Shown here piece after piece: positions 1-7,457 of a stretch of 13,626 nucleotides of DNA. The position numbers and the translations under genes are program-made. The notes beneath the pieces were generated by a model that saw only the letters and a program-made list of their open reading frames with translations, did not search any database and was not told where the DNA came from. Positions within the stretch are counted from its first letter, which is position 1; each line of letters starts with the position of its first letter. The stretch spans positions 1 to 13,626 of the forward strand of contig JAATVL010000235.1 in NCBI GenBank assembly GCA_014523525.1, in the 5' to 3' direction. The stretch comes from Nitrososphaerales archaeon TH703. Its GTDB lineage: Archaea > Thermoproteota > Nitrososphaeria > Nitrososphaerales > Nitrososphaeraceae.

Positions 1-708
1 AGAATATTTTTCAGTTACAAGCTTTTCAGTATCTTTTTTTTCTTTATCCGTCAAATCATCCACAATAAATTGGGCATTAAATTTTTCAGAAAATGATACT
101 TTCAATTTGTCAGCAACCTCTTCGAAGGTCTTATTCAATCCCATCACTCTTGATTTTACGTTTTCTAACATTTTGTCTTTGATCTTTTCTGAGGGAACAT
201 TTAGAACTGAAAACATCTTGTCAAAATCGACATTTAGTAGTATTGTTCCATGTTGCAATAGTGTATTATTTCTTCTAGTCTGAGCATTTCCAGATACCTT
301 TTTGTTATTTACAAGAATATCGTTTAGTGGAACATACATTGACCTAAAACCGAGTTTATTAATGCACATAACTACCGCATCGCATATTAGCTCGTATGAC
401 GCCAATATATTCATTGGATATGTCTTTGTAATGAATGAATAGGTTAACTCAGACTGATGCAGCACCGCTCCACCCCCCGTCATCCTTCTCACGAATTCTA
501 TACCTAGGTCATTGCATTTGTCTACATTTACTTCTTCCTCCATGCTCTGAAAATAACCTATTGACACGGCCGGAGGAGACCAACCATAAAGTCTTAAAAT
601 TGGATGGTTATCGTTTGTGCAGTTCATAAGCAATACTTCGTCAAGAGCCATATTCCATGATGCTGGATTGAAGCCAGTCTCAAGAAGCCTGATACTGTTA
701 AATTTCAA
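1..708 (-). CDS. lplA: Lipoate-protein ligase A, catalytic subunit (3' end cut by window edge)
   Basis: Cytoplasmic enzyme that activates lipoate (or octanoate) with ATP and transfers it to the lipoyl lysine of carrier proteins, here most plausibly the GcvH encoded upstream. Numbering from the TTG at 708-706, 236 residues are visible. The N-terminus (IRLLETGFNPASWNMALDE) matches the family start. The lipoyl-AMP loop RRMTGGGAVLHQ is at 74-85. NDILVNNKKVSGNAQ at 129-143 holds the expected catalytic Lys137, and HGTILLNVD is at 153-161. By family length only a few C-terminal residues should be missing. The bacterial-type accessory domain is absent and is supplied by the upstream lplB, as in Thermoplasma acidophilum. 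No ATG exists near the start. TTG at 708 fits the family best, with AAGGACAGG a little upstream; TTG at 759-757 is the alternative, just after the lplB stop. Identity is secure; the start is not. Confidence 0.9.
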   Translation of the reverse strand, partial: MKFNSIRLLETGFNPASWNMALDEVLLMNCTNDNHPILRLYGWSPPAVSIGYFQSMEEEVNVDKCNDLGIEFVRRMTGGGAVLHQSELTYSFITKTYPMNILASYELICDAVVMCINKLGFRSMYVPLNDILVNNKKVSGNAQTRRNNTLLQHGTILLNVDFDKMFSVLNVPSEKIKDKMLENVKSRVMGLNKTFEEVADKLKVSFSEKFNAQFIVDDLTDKEKKDTEKLVTEKYS

Positions 709-768
709 ACTCGATCTAAACCTGTCCTTTTGGTTTTTATCTAGTTTCCTATCCAGCAAGCTATCTTG

Positions 769-1050
769 TTACGGTTTCAGACATCCTAATATTGCGTCTG
801 TCAAGGATTCTGAATCAAAACCAAATGGTTCACATTTTTGTAAGGCATTTTCGATCGTTTCCTTGATAGAGTGTCTATCTATTTTCATTCCGATCAGCAA
901 TGATTCAAGTTGATCCAAAGCCTCTTCTGGGTAGAGGAAAAAGTCTCCGGTAATTCTTATTGATTTGATTACCTTGACATCGTCAATATATTCGAGTGAA
1001 ATTTTGATAAGCTTTTTAGATTTGTAAACATTATGAGCCGTTTTCAACAA
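769..1050 (-). CDS. lplB: Lipoate-protein ligase accessory subunit LplB (LplA C-terminal-domain protein)
   Basis: A 93-residue protein matching the separate C-terminal domain of bipartite lipoate ligases. In Thermoplasma this domain is needed with LplA for lipoate activation. Visible support: an N-terminal strand KTAHNVYKSKKLIKISLEY, then the family hallmark ITGDFFLYPEEALDQLESLL around residues 33-52, followed by a helical tail. It starts with a TTG directly after the gcvPB stop (zero gap). A second TTG follows at 1047-1045, so either MLKTAH or MKTAH is possible; neither has an obvious ribosome binding site, which suggests translational coupling to gcvPB. It lies in the same reading frame as lplA, separated by the single TAA at 771-769. 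The order is accessory domain first, catalytic domain second, the reverse of the domain order in fused bacterial LplA. Confidence 0.82.
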   Translation of the reverse strand: MLKTAHNVYKSKKLIKISLEYIDDVKVIKSIRITGDFFLYPEEALDQLESLLIGMKIDRHSIKETIENALQKCEPFGFDSESLTDAILGCLKP

Positions 1051-2544
1051 TTACTTTTGCCGCCGATCTTCCCTTTCGTTAATGCCCGGCATTTTTTTAC
1101 CATCCTCTTCCTCTAATCCTGTATGTGCATTCCATCTTAAATTTGGCCTTCGGGCGGCGATAACCTCATCCAAGCGCTCTACTGATCTTGTATAAGGAGC
1201 TCCTTTGACAAAATCTGGGTTTTCTTTTAATTCCTTTGCGATCTTCCTTAATGCTGTAGCAAATTCATCTAACGTTTCTTTACTTTCTGTTTCTGTAGGC
1301 TCTATCATCAAAGCTTCAGGAACAATTAAAGGAAAGTAAATAGTGGGCGGATGAAACCCATAGTCCATAATTCTTTTTGCAATATTCAAAGCACTTTTTT
1401 GGCCCAATTTTCTAGAAGACAAAACGAACTCGTGGGCACACCTACGGTCATAAGGAAGTTCAAAATCTTCTTTTAACAAACTACAAAGATAGTTAGCATT
1501 TAGTATGGCATGTTCAGATATTTTTCTTAATTCATTCCCCCAGGACCTTATATAGGCATAAGCTCTAACAAGCATACCAAAATTACCATAGCAGTATCGG
1601 GTCATACCTACAGACCTTCTCCTGTCATAATCAAGTGCAAAATTTTTACCGTCATTTACTACTCGTGGTAATGGCAAAAAGTCTGATAAATGTGTCTTTA
1701 CTCCTAATGCGCCCGCTCCAGGGCCCCCACCACCATGCGGGGTTGAAAAAGTTTTGTGCAAATTTAGATGTATAAGATCAAAACCCTGATCAGCTGGCCT
1801 GGTTATTCCGAGTAATGCATTCATGTTTGCGCCATCACAATACATTAGCGATCCGTTCCTATGAGCAAGATCGCTTATTTCTAAGACCTTCTCTTCAAAA
1901 AGTCCTAGTGTATTAGGATTTGTCAACATAACCAATGCTATGTCCTCTTCAAGCAATTCCTTAAATTCATTGATATCCATATTTCCTCGCGAGTCTGACT
2001 TCACAGTTATAGTTTCAAACTTACACATAGCTGCAGTAGCAGGATTCGTTCCATGAGCAGAATCAGGAATAATGATCTTGGTTCTTTTTTCCTTTTTTTC
2101 CTTGAAATATGCTTTAGCTATCATGACACCTAACAGTTCACTCTGAGACCCAGCTGCAGGTTGCAAGGAAAAAGCATCCATCCCTGTGATTTTCTTGAAG
2201 TATTCCCCAAGTTCCCACATCAACTGTAGGGAACCTTGAATGCAACTTTGATGCGAGAGTGGGTGCAGTTGCATGAAGCCTTCAAGTTTTGCGATATCCT
2301 CATTAATCTTAGGATTGTACTTCATCGTACATGAGCCCAGTGGATAGAAACCAATGTCAACTCCAAAATTCTTCCTTGACATATTGCTGTAATGCCTAAT
2401 TACATCAATTTCGCTCACATTCGGTAAAGGGAGTTCTTTTCGAATTAGCTCTCTTGGCAGGTCTCCGAGACTATGAGAGTCATCATCACTACTGTCAGGA
2501 AGATGACCTGTAATACTCTCCTCGTATTCGAATATCAGCTTCAT
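1051..2544 (-). CDS. gcvPB: Glycine dehydrogenase (decarboxylating) subunit 2
   Basis: PLP-carrying half of the split P-protein of the glycine cleavage system. With GcvPA it decarboxylates glycine and passes the aminomethyl group to the lipoyl arm of GcvH. The 497 residues are close to the usual size of the split subunit. Diagnostic stretches are GFYPLGSCTMKYNP (residues 65-78), LQPAAGSQSELLG (127-139), DSAHGTNPATAAM (161-173), MLTNPNTLGLFE (206-217), YCDGANMNALLG (235-246) and LNLHKTFSTPHGGGGPGAG (260-278). Lys264 in the last is the expected Schiff-base lysine. The ATG overlaps the gcvPA stop as ATGA (2544-2541), so the two halves are almost certainly translationally coupled. The last 25 residues or so after the conserved RPNLRWN are a charged tail of unknown role. 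Confidence 0.97.
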   Translation of the reverse strand: MKLIFEYEESITGHLPDSSDDDSHSLGDLPRELIRKELPLPNVSEIDVIRHYSNMSRKNFGVDIGFYPLGSCTMKYNPKINEDIAKLEGFMQLHPLSHQSCIQGSLQLMWELGEYFKKITGMDAFSLQPAAGSQSELLGVMIAKAYFKEKKEKRTKIIIPDSAHGTNPATAAMCKFETITVKSDSRGNMDINEFKELLEEDIALVMLTNPNTLGLFEEKVLEISDLAHRNGSLMYCDGANMNALLGITRPADQGFDLIHLNLHKTFSTPHGGGGPGAGALGVKTHLSDFLPLPRVVNDGKNFALDYDRRRSVGMTRYCYGNFGMLVRAYAYIRSWGNELRKISEHAILNANYLCSLLKEDFELPYDRRCAHEFVLSSRKLGQKSALNIAKRIMDYGFHPPTIYFPLIVPEALMIEPTETESKETLDEFATALRKIAKELKENPDFVKGAPYTRSVERLDEVIAARRPNLRWNAHTGLEEEDGKKMPGINEREDRRQK

Positions 2545-3821
2545 TTTAATAACATTCTCTCGTTAATTATCGAAGCATAAGATTCTATATCTTGAAGTGA
2601 ATTCATCTCAGTACAGCAAATTAGTATATTATCGTGATCCAAATGCAGACCACCAAGTATTCCCTCTTTAAGTAAATGCGATAGAACGTTTTCAGATGAG
2701 CCCGACGGCGCCCTGACAAGGAACTCATTGTAAAATGGTTTATCATTCAACAGCTTAAAATCCATTTTTGCCAACTTCTCTTGAAGTAAATGCGCTCTGC
2801 TGTAACAAAGCTTTGCAACATTTTTCAAACCTGTCCTGCCCATAAGGGACAAGTAAATCGTTGACGCTATTGCCATCAATTCTACATTAGTTGTAATGTT
2901 GCTTGTGGCTCGTTCTCTTCGTATATGCTGTTCACGCGCTTGGAACGTCAAGACAAAGCCTTTTCTCCCTTTGGAATCTGCCGTCATACCAGCGATTCTC
3001 CCTGGAATTTTCTTTAATAAAAAATCCTTCACTCCAAGAAATCCAAGGTAAGGTCCTCCAAAGTTAATGGGAATACCGAAGGACTGTCCTTCACCTACTA
3101 CTAAATCAGCACCATAATATCCTGGCGGTTGAACTATTGCAAGAGAAGTGGGCTCAACAACACATGTGATAAAAAGAGCACCGACTTTGTGCGCCCTATC
3201 TGACAAATACTCTAAATTTTCCAAATTTCCATAGAAATCAGGATTCTGGCCTATCACACATGTAGTCTTCTCGTTTATCTCATTTACAATTTCTAGGTCC
3301 GCGCCTTCGCAGTACGTTTTTAATACCTCCAGATATTGAGGATTCAAACCATTATTAACAAATACTCCATTTCTTCCATTATACGACGAAGAGAGTAAGA
3401 CTGCTTCTGCCAGAGCAGAAGACCCATCATACATAGAAGCATTGGCAACATCCATGCCAGTCAGGAGGCAAATAAATGATTGAAATTCGTACATTGCTTG
3501 TAACGTCCCTTGACTCATTTCTGCCTGGTAAGGCGTATAGCCTGTTAGAAACTCTCCTCTCATTAAGAGGTGATTTACTGCAGCAGGAACATAATGGTTG
3601 TAAGCTCCTGCGCCGATAAAATACTTCATTAAGTTGTTCTTTTCAGATAGTCTTTTCATGTGCTCCAATAATTCGAGCTCGCTCATGGGGTTGGAGAGAC
3701 CTAGTTCGCCACTATCTGCAATGCTAGGCTTCAACTCAATTAATAAGTCGTTTATTGATTTGACTCCAATGTGCCTTAACATATTTCTTTTATCATTTTC
3801 GGTAACAGGTATGTAATTCAT
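2541..3821 (-). CDS. gcvPA: Glycine dehydrogenase (decarboxylating) subunit 1
   Basis: Partner half of the split glycine decarboxylase, lacking its own PLP lysine and assembling with GcvPB. From the ATG at 3821 it is 426 residues, starting MNYIPVTENDKRNML, which is how GcvPA proteins begin. Conserved landmarks include FIGAGAYNHYVPAAV, GYTPYQAEMSQGTLQAMYEF, NASMYDGSSALAEA, FGGPYLGF, and GRIAGMTADSKGRKGFVLTF followed by QAREQHIRRERATSNI. The frame stays open upstream to 3908, overlapping the end of gcvH by 17 bases. That would add 29 very basic residues (MKWRSRKKKEKRRNDYRCVR and on) with no place in the family, so I prefer 3821. This leaves about 70 untranslated bases (3822-3891) after gcvH. 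The sequence before the ATG offers only weak Shine-Dalgarno candidates. Confidence 0.95.
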   Translation of the reverse strand: MNYIPVTENDKRNMLRHIGVKSINDLLIELKPSIADSGELGLSNPMSELELLEHMKRLSEKNNLMKYFIGAGAYNHYVPAAVNHLLMRGEFLTGYTPYQAEMSQGTLQAMYEFQSFICLLTGMDVANASMYDGSSALAEAVLLSSSYNGRNGVFVNNGLNPQYLEVLKTYCEGADLEIVNEINEKTTCVIGQNPDFYGNLENLEYLSDRAHKVGALFITCVVEPTSLAIVQPPGYYGADLVVGEGQSFGIPINFGGPYLGFLGVKDFLLKKIPGRIAGMTADSKGRKGFVLTFQAREQHIRRERATSNITTNVELMAIASTIYLSLMGRTGLKNVAKLCYSRAHLLQEKLAKMDFKLLNDKPFYNEFLVRAPSGSSENVLSHLLKEGILGGLHLDHDNILICCTEMNSLQDIESYASIINERMLLK

Positions 3822-3891
3822 AATAATTACTTCGTACCCGCCTTGCTGTCTAACACATCTATAATCATTTCTTCGCTTCTCCTTTTTCTTT

Positions 3892-4284
3892 CTACTTCTC
3901 CATTTCACCTACGAATTCACTATACTGGCCAGCTGTCATCAAATCGTCAAGTTCTTCAATGTTGGATGGCTTTATTTTAATGATCCAACCTAGTTCATAT
4001 GGTGACTCGTTTATCCATTCCGGATGTTCAGAGAGCTCGTCGTTTACTTGTACAACTTCACCACTTAATGGAGAATAAATGTCAGAAGAAGCTTTAACCG
4101 AATCTACAATGGCCATCGGTTGCATCTGTCTAAATTTACTGCCTACCTTTGGCAATTCAACTGAAACTATGTCCCCAAGTTGCTCCTGGGCAAAATCTGA
4201 TATTCCGATCATAGCCAGCCCCTCACTTGATATTGTTATCCACTCATGTTCTTTAGTAAATTTAGTGCCCTCCAAAGATCCCAC
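3892..4284 (-). CDS. gcvH: Glycine cleavage system H protein (lipoyl carrier)
   Basis: Shuttle protein whose lipoyl arm carries the aminomethyl intermediate from the P-protein to the T-protein and is then reoxidised by dihydrolipoamide dehydrogenase. The 130 residues match the usual size. KFTKEHEWITI (8-18) is the family N-terminus, IGISDFAQEQLGDIV (26-40) the core, and VDSVKASSDIYSPLSGEVV (60-78) contains the lipoylated Lys64. ELGWIIKI follows near residue 97. It starts with GTG at 4284, two bases after the gcvT stop, so translation is probably coupled. It is the only lipoyl-domain protein in the window and therefore the likely substrate of the LplA-LplB and LipA encoded alongside. Confidence 0.97.
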   Translation of the reverse strand: MGSLEGTKFTKEHEWITISSEGLAMIGISDFAQEQLGDIVSVELPKVGSKFRQMQPMAIVDSVKASSDIYSPLSGEVVQVNDELSEHPEWINESPYELGWIIKIKPSNIEELDDLMTAGQYSEFVGEMEK

Positions 4285-4286
4285 TC

Positions 4287-5363
4287 TTAGTTTCCGATTC
4301 GCTTGTAGAAGCGAGTACTATTTTTAACTTTAGCTCCGTACAGCTTGCCCCCGATACTAAGTTCAACTGATTCACCAGGTGAAATGTAAGTGGGAACAAA
4401 GCAAAAGCCAACAGATTTTTTTAAAGTTGGTGAGAATGTTCCGCTAGTTACAAAGCCACCTCTTTGACCATTTTTTAGAAATACTTCGTTTCCGTGCCTG
4501 GCTATCCTTTTTTCTAATAATTCAAAGCCCACAAGCTTCCTATCTATAATTCGACTAGTCAATGCTTTTTTTCCAATGAAATCCGGCTTTTCAACTTTTA
4601 CTGCCCATTTAAGCGGAACCTCAAAAGGGGTGACATTTTCATCTATATCATTTCCATAAAGCATCAAACCAGCCTCAATTCGAAGTGTATCCCTAGCACC
4701 CAAACCGGCAGGTTTTATTTTGAATTTGGATGCTACCTCGATGAGCTTATCCCAAATATCCGTTCTTGTTGAATCGACGAATATTTCAAAACCATCCTCG
4801 CCAGTATATCCAGTTCTTGATATAATGGATTCAGCACCAAAAATATCTGTAATTACAAATTCGAATGGCTTTAGTCTATCCAAGTTCTTGTGAGTCGTTA
4901 CCTTTTCCATAACACGTGCTGCAAGTGGTCCTTGTACTGCAAGCAGGAGAGTTTTATCACTTGCATTTTCAACATTAGCCGAGCCGCAATGCTCGATAAT
5001 CCATTCTAAGTCCTTTTCTCTATTTGACGCATTTACAACAAGAAGAAATTTTTCCTTACTAATTCTGTATATAATTAAATCATCTACAATACCTCCATCA
5101 TAGTAACATATAGGGGAGTATAGCGCAGTATAATCCCTTAATCTAGCAACGTCGTTAGTAGCCAATATTTGTAAACAATCTAGTGCGCTGGAACCTCTCA
5201 CTTCGAAGCGACCCATGTGCGAAACATCGAATATACTAACAGCAGATCTGGTATTGATATGTTCATCAATTATACCACTATATTGCAAAGGCATTTCCCA
5301 TCCGTGAAAGTCCACCATTTTTGCTCCATACGATTTATGAAAATCATAAAGAGGGGTTTTCAT
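4287..5363 (-). CDS. gcvT: Glycine cleavage system T protein (aminomethyltransferase)
   Basis: Transfers the methylene group from aminomethyl-lipoyl-GcvH to a tetrahydropterin cofactor, releasing ammonia and leaving reduced lipoate. In archaea the carrier may be tetrahydrofolate or a tetrahydromethanopterin-type cofactor; the sequence does not decide. The 358 residues are normal length. Landmarks: LYDFHKSYGAKMVDFHGWEM at the N-terminus, IFDVSHMGRFEVRG (44-57), YYDGGIVDDLIIYR (87-100) with the conserved Asp94-Asp95 pair, VVNASNREKDLEW (109-121), SRTGYTGEDGFEIF, and GLGARDTLRIEAGLMLYGND. The C-terminal barrel domain is present (GFVTSGTFSPTLKKSVGF). ATG at 5363 is the first gene of the six-gene minus-strand operon. 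Release of free ammonia from glycine would be of interest in an ammonia oxidiser, but that is inference. Confidence 0.97.
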   Translation of the reverse strand: MKTPLYDFHKSYGAKMVDFHGWEMPLQYSGIIDEHINTRSAVSIFDVSHMGRFEVRGSSALDCLQILATNDVARLRDYTALYSPICYYDGGIVDDLIIYRISKEKFLLVVNASNREKDLEWIIEHCGSANVENASDKTLLLAVQGPLAARVMEKVTTHKNLDRLKPFEFVITDIFGAESIISRTGYTGEDGFEIFVDSTRTDIWDKLIEVASKFKIKPAGLGARDTLRIEAGLMLYGNDIDENVTPFEVPLKWAVKVEKPDFIGKKALTSRIIDRKLVGFELLEKRIARHGNEVFLKNGQRGGFVTSGTFSPTLKKSVGFCFVPTYISPGESVELSIGGKLYGAKVKNSTRFYKRIGN

Positions 5364-5453
5364 AGATGTGTCCCGAATAAATCACTAGCAATCAATCTCG
5401 ATCTAATATGTTAACCGTTATTATTATTTACAGGTATTAATTGATTAATAATA
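5364..5453. promoter_or_regulatory. Divergent promoter region between gcvT operon and lipA
   Basis: This 90-base AT-rich spacer separates the divergent gcvT and lipA starts. On the plus strand, TTATTATTATTTA (5418-5430) lies 24-36 bases before the lipA GTG, the distance expected of an archaeal TATA box driving a leaderless or nearly leaderless transcript. On the minus strand, CATATTAGAT (5410-5401) is about 40 bases before the gcvT ATG and would give a leader of roughly 15-20 bases. The shared spacer could allow joint control of lipoyl synthesis and glycine cleavage. I see no riboswitch fold or clear operator palindrome. Confidence 0.45.
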
Positions 5454-6344
5454 GTGAAAGCGGCAAGAAAACCAACCTGGCTTCGTATTGGGCCACCAGG
5501 TGGGGAAAGTTATACTAAAATTAAACAATCTCTCAGGTTAAAAGGACTTCATACCGTTTGTGAGGAGGCGAGGTGCCCTAACATATCAGAGTGCTGGGGG
5601 ACAGGCACAGCGACAATTATGATCATGGGAGACATTTGTAGCAGAGGATGTAGGTTTTGTGCTGTAGATAACGGGAGACCAATTTTGCTCGATCCCTATG
5701 AGCCGAGACGCGTAGCTATGACAATAAGAGAATGGGGACTAAAATATGTTGTAATTACGTCTGTATGTAGAGACGATATAGAAGATGGAGGGGCAGAACA
5801 CATGTCTAACACAATAAGAACAGTGAAAAATCTGTGCCCCAAGATAATATTGGAGACGCTCATTCCAGACTTCCGTGGGAACTTTCAATCCATAAAGAAG
5901 ATAGTTGAATCCGAGCCTGAGGTTATTAGTCATAATATCGAGACGGTTAGACGCCTTACATCTAGAATCAGAGATGCTAGAGCCTCTTATGAACAGTCTT
6001 TGTCTGTTCTGAAAATTTGTAAGGACTTCAACTCAGGTATCTATACAAAATCGTCCATAATGCTAGGCCTTGGAGAGGAAGAAAAAGAAATAGTTGAGGC
6101 AATGAGGGATCTTAGGTCGATTGGGGTTGATATCCTGACAATGGGACAATACCTCCAACCAACTCAATGGCATTTGCCTGTAATCGAATATATTAGGCCA
6201 GAAAAGTTCGATGCTCTGCGAGAAATTGCAGAAACAATGGGCTTTGCATACGTTGCATCCGGTCCACTTGTTCGGAGCTCCTATAAAGCAAGCGAGTTTT
6301 TCCTACAAAAACTCGTAAATGACAGAACAAGTATTGCTAATTAA
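5454..6344 (+). CDS. lipA: Lipoyl synthase (radical SAM)
   Basis: Inserts two sulfur atoms into protein-bound octanoyl groups, using one [4Fe-4S] cluster for SAM cleavage and a second, auxiliary cluster as sulfur source. All hallmarks are present in 296 residues: KPTWLR at the N-terminus, auxiliary-cluster cysteines C36-x4-C41-x5-C47 (CEEARCPNISEC), radical-SAM cysteines C62-x3-C66-x2-C69 (CSRGCRFC), ITSVCRDDIEDGGAEH, HNIETV, MLGLGEEEKE, MGQYLQPTQWHLPVIEYIRP, and the C-terminal RSSY (274-277) whose serine ligates the auxiliary cluster. The start is GTG at 5454; the next in-frame upstream codons give no better match. This is the canonical single-protein LipA, not the two-protein LipS1/LipS2 route described for some archaea. 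It is divergent from the glycine cleavage operon, which encodes its likely target GcvH. Confidence 0.97.
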   Translation: MKAARKPTWLRIGPPGGESYTKIKQSLRLKGLHTVCEEARCPNISECWGTGTATIMIMGDICSRGCRFCAVDNGRPILLDPYEPRRVAMTIREWGLKYVVITSVCRDDIEDGGAEHMSNTIRTVKNLCPKIILETLIPDFRGNFQSIKKIVESEPEVISHNIETVRRLTSRIRDARASYEQSLSVLKICKDFNSGIYTKSSIMLGLGEEEKEIVEAMRDLRSIGVDILTMGQYLQPTQWHLPVIEYIRPEKFDALREIAETMGFAYVASGPLVRSSYKASEFFLQKLVNDRTSIAN

Positions 6345-6386
6345 GATTTGATGTATTGACATATCTGTCTTTTGAATATATGATAT

Positions 6387-6965
6387 TTACTTGCAACTTT
6401 TCTGATAGAAGTGGATAATTCTTAATCTATATGAAATTCCTAAAACGTCTATAAACATTTTAACTATGTCTCGAAGGTTGAACGAACAGTCTAGAGTTAT
6501 CTTGATAGGAGATTCCTTGATTTTTAGATTAAATCTACTTGCAACCGCCAACATCTCAACGTCAAATGCGTAACGCTTCACAAGCATGACATTAAATATT
6601 TTTCTTAAAGCAACTCCATTTCCAAGCTTCAAACCTGATTGAGTATCTTTTATATTGATACCAACAGCAAGTCGTACAAGTACATTAAACATCCTGCTAA
6701 GCATTTTTCTGACAAACGGAGCAGTAATAATAGAGAGCGGGTGGGCTTTAGACGCAATCACTAAATCACATCCTTCAAGTTCTTTGATATAATTTTTAAT
6801 TTCAGAGGGAGAAATGTCAAGATCTCCATCTAAGAAAGACACGATATCACCTTTAGAATTAAGGACGCCTATCTTGACGGCATTACCTTTGCCTCTATTT
6901 TCTTTGTAAGATAAAACCTTTACCCTCTGGTCTAATTTTTCTTCCTCTAATAAGACTAGCTCGGT
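6387..6965 (-). pseudogene. DPM1-like family 2 glycosyltransferase, N-terminus missing
   Basis: Remnant of a GT2 enzyme of the dolichyl-phosphate mannose synthase type, which would transfer a sugar from a nucleotide donor to a polyprenyl phosphate at the membrane. The open frame reads back from its TAA (6389-6387) through RLRIIHFYQK, the ITLDCSF region, KDTQSGLKLGN, the metal-site region VSFLDGDLD (GTG at 6842) and on to VKVLSYKENRGKGNAVKIGV near 6905. That last part is the conserved block preceding the DxD-like motif. Family resemblance stops near 6965, where the expected IPAxNE start and DDGSxD motif should lie; the frame instead runs antisense into another glycosyltransferase fragment. There is no in-frame ATG, GTG or TTG upstream of 6842. 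A protein starting at 6842 would be 151 residues and lack the nucleotide-binding half, so I call it broken. It converges on lipA with a 42-base gap. Confidence 0.75.
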
Positions 6966-6989
6966 GTAGTAATTGAGTAGAAACTGATC

Positions 6990-7229
6990 GTGAATGAGAA
7001 ACCTGAGCCTAGAATTTTCGTATGTATCCCAGCCTTTAACGAATCTAAGAATATAGTAGAAATTATAAACAAGTCAAAAAAGTATTCCGACGGAGTGATA
7101 GTACATGATGATGGCTCCACGGATGATACTTATGAGCTGGCAAGAAAAGCTGGCGCAATCGTAATTAAAAACCCTAAGAATACTGGTTATGGGGCGGCTA
7201 TTCGAGAGTTATCAAAGTTATGGGCATGA
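6990..7229 (+). pseudogene. Truncated N-terminal fragment of a family 2 glycosyltransferase
   Basis: A 79-residue frame from GTG 6990 with the classic start of a GT2 fold: RIFVCIPAFNESKNIVEII (residues 8-26), then GVIVHDDGSTDDTYELA (34-50) with the nucleotide-binding DDGSTDDT, then GAIVIKNPKNTGYGAAIREL (54-73). It ends at TGA 7227-7229, before the DADGQH-type acceptor motif and the whole C-terminal half, so it cannot be an active enzyme alone. The last dozen residues lie antisense to a PMT-like remnant (7198-7443), placing the break near 7200. It belongs to a different GT2 subfamily from the fragment at 6387-6965, since both retain the N-x-GxGxA block. No convincing promoter precedes it. Confidence 0.75.
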
Positions 7230-7443
7230 TCGCAAAAAGAAATGAGGCAATAAAAGCCATTATTTTGGTATAGCAAAGCTCAACTATCCTAAATATGAGA
7301 AAGGTATCCAGTACCGTTAATAAGCCCATTAAAACCCTTGGGATTAGTAGGAGGATTTTCATTATTCAAAAATGCTTCTGGAATCAAGAGGTCTGATATC
7401 CAACTAGGTAAAGCAATATGCCCAAAAAAATTTGTAATAAAAA
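7198..7443 (-). pseudogene. PMT/GT-C-like membrane glycosyltransferase fragment with internal stops
   Basis: Reading the minus strand from 7443 in one frame gives FLLQIFLGILLYLVGYQTS, a TGA (7386-7384), six codons with a second TGA (7368-7366), and then a 54-residue open stretch from ATG 7362 to TAG 7200-7198. That stretch contains LLLIPRVLMGLLTVLDTFL, FRIVELCYTKIMAFIASFLF and AIMPITL. The hydrophobic pattern, with a loop between GY and IPR, a helix MGLLxVLDTFLIxxI, a short basic/aromatic loop and AFIASxLFAxMPIT, resembles early membrane helices of archaeal PMT-family (GT39-like) glycosyltransferases as I know them. The two stops fall where the first luminal loop would be. Both ends are missing; the downstream end abuts the plus-strand GT2 fragment. 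Assignment rests on pattern recall, not a search. Confidence 0.55.
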
Positions 7444-7457
7444 ACTAGTTCTTCTCA

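Noticed and set aside
435..913. Plus-strand open frames over lplA and lplB
   Set aside because: They are antisense to clearly conserved lipoate ligase sequence and show no protein-like pattern.
5364..5453. Glycine riboswitch before gcvT
   Set aside because: The spacer is only 90 bases, is shared with a divergent gene, and the predicted gcvT leader is under about 40 bases; no aptamer-like pairing was seen.
6387..7229. One GT2 gene split by a simple inversion
   Set aside because: Both fragments contain the equivalent N-x-GxGxA segment and differ in subfamily, so they cannot be complementary halves of one gene.
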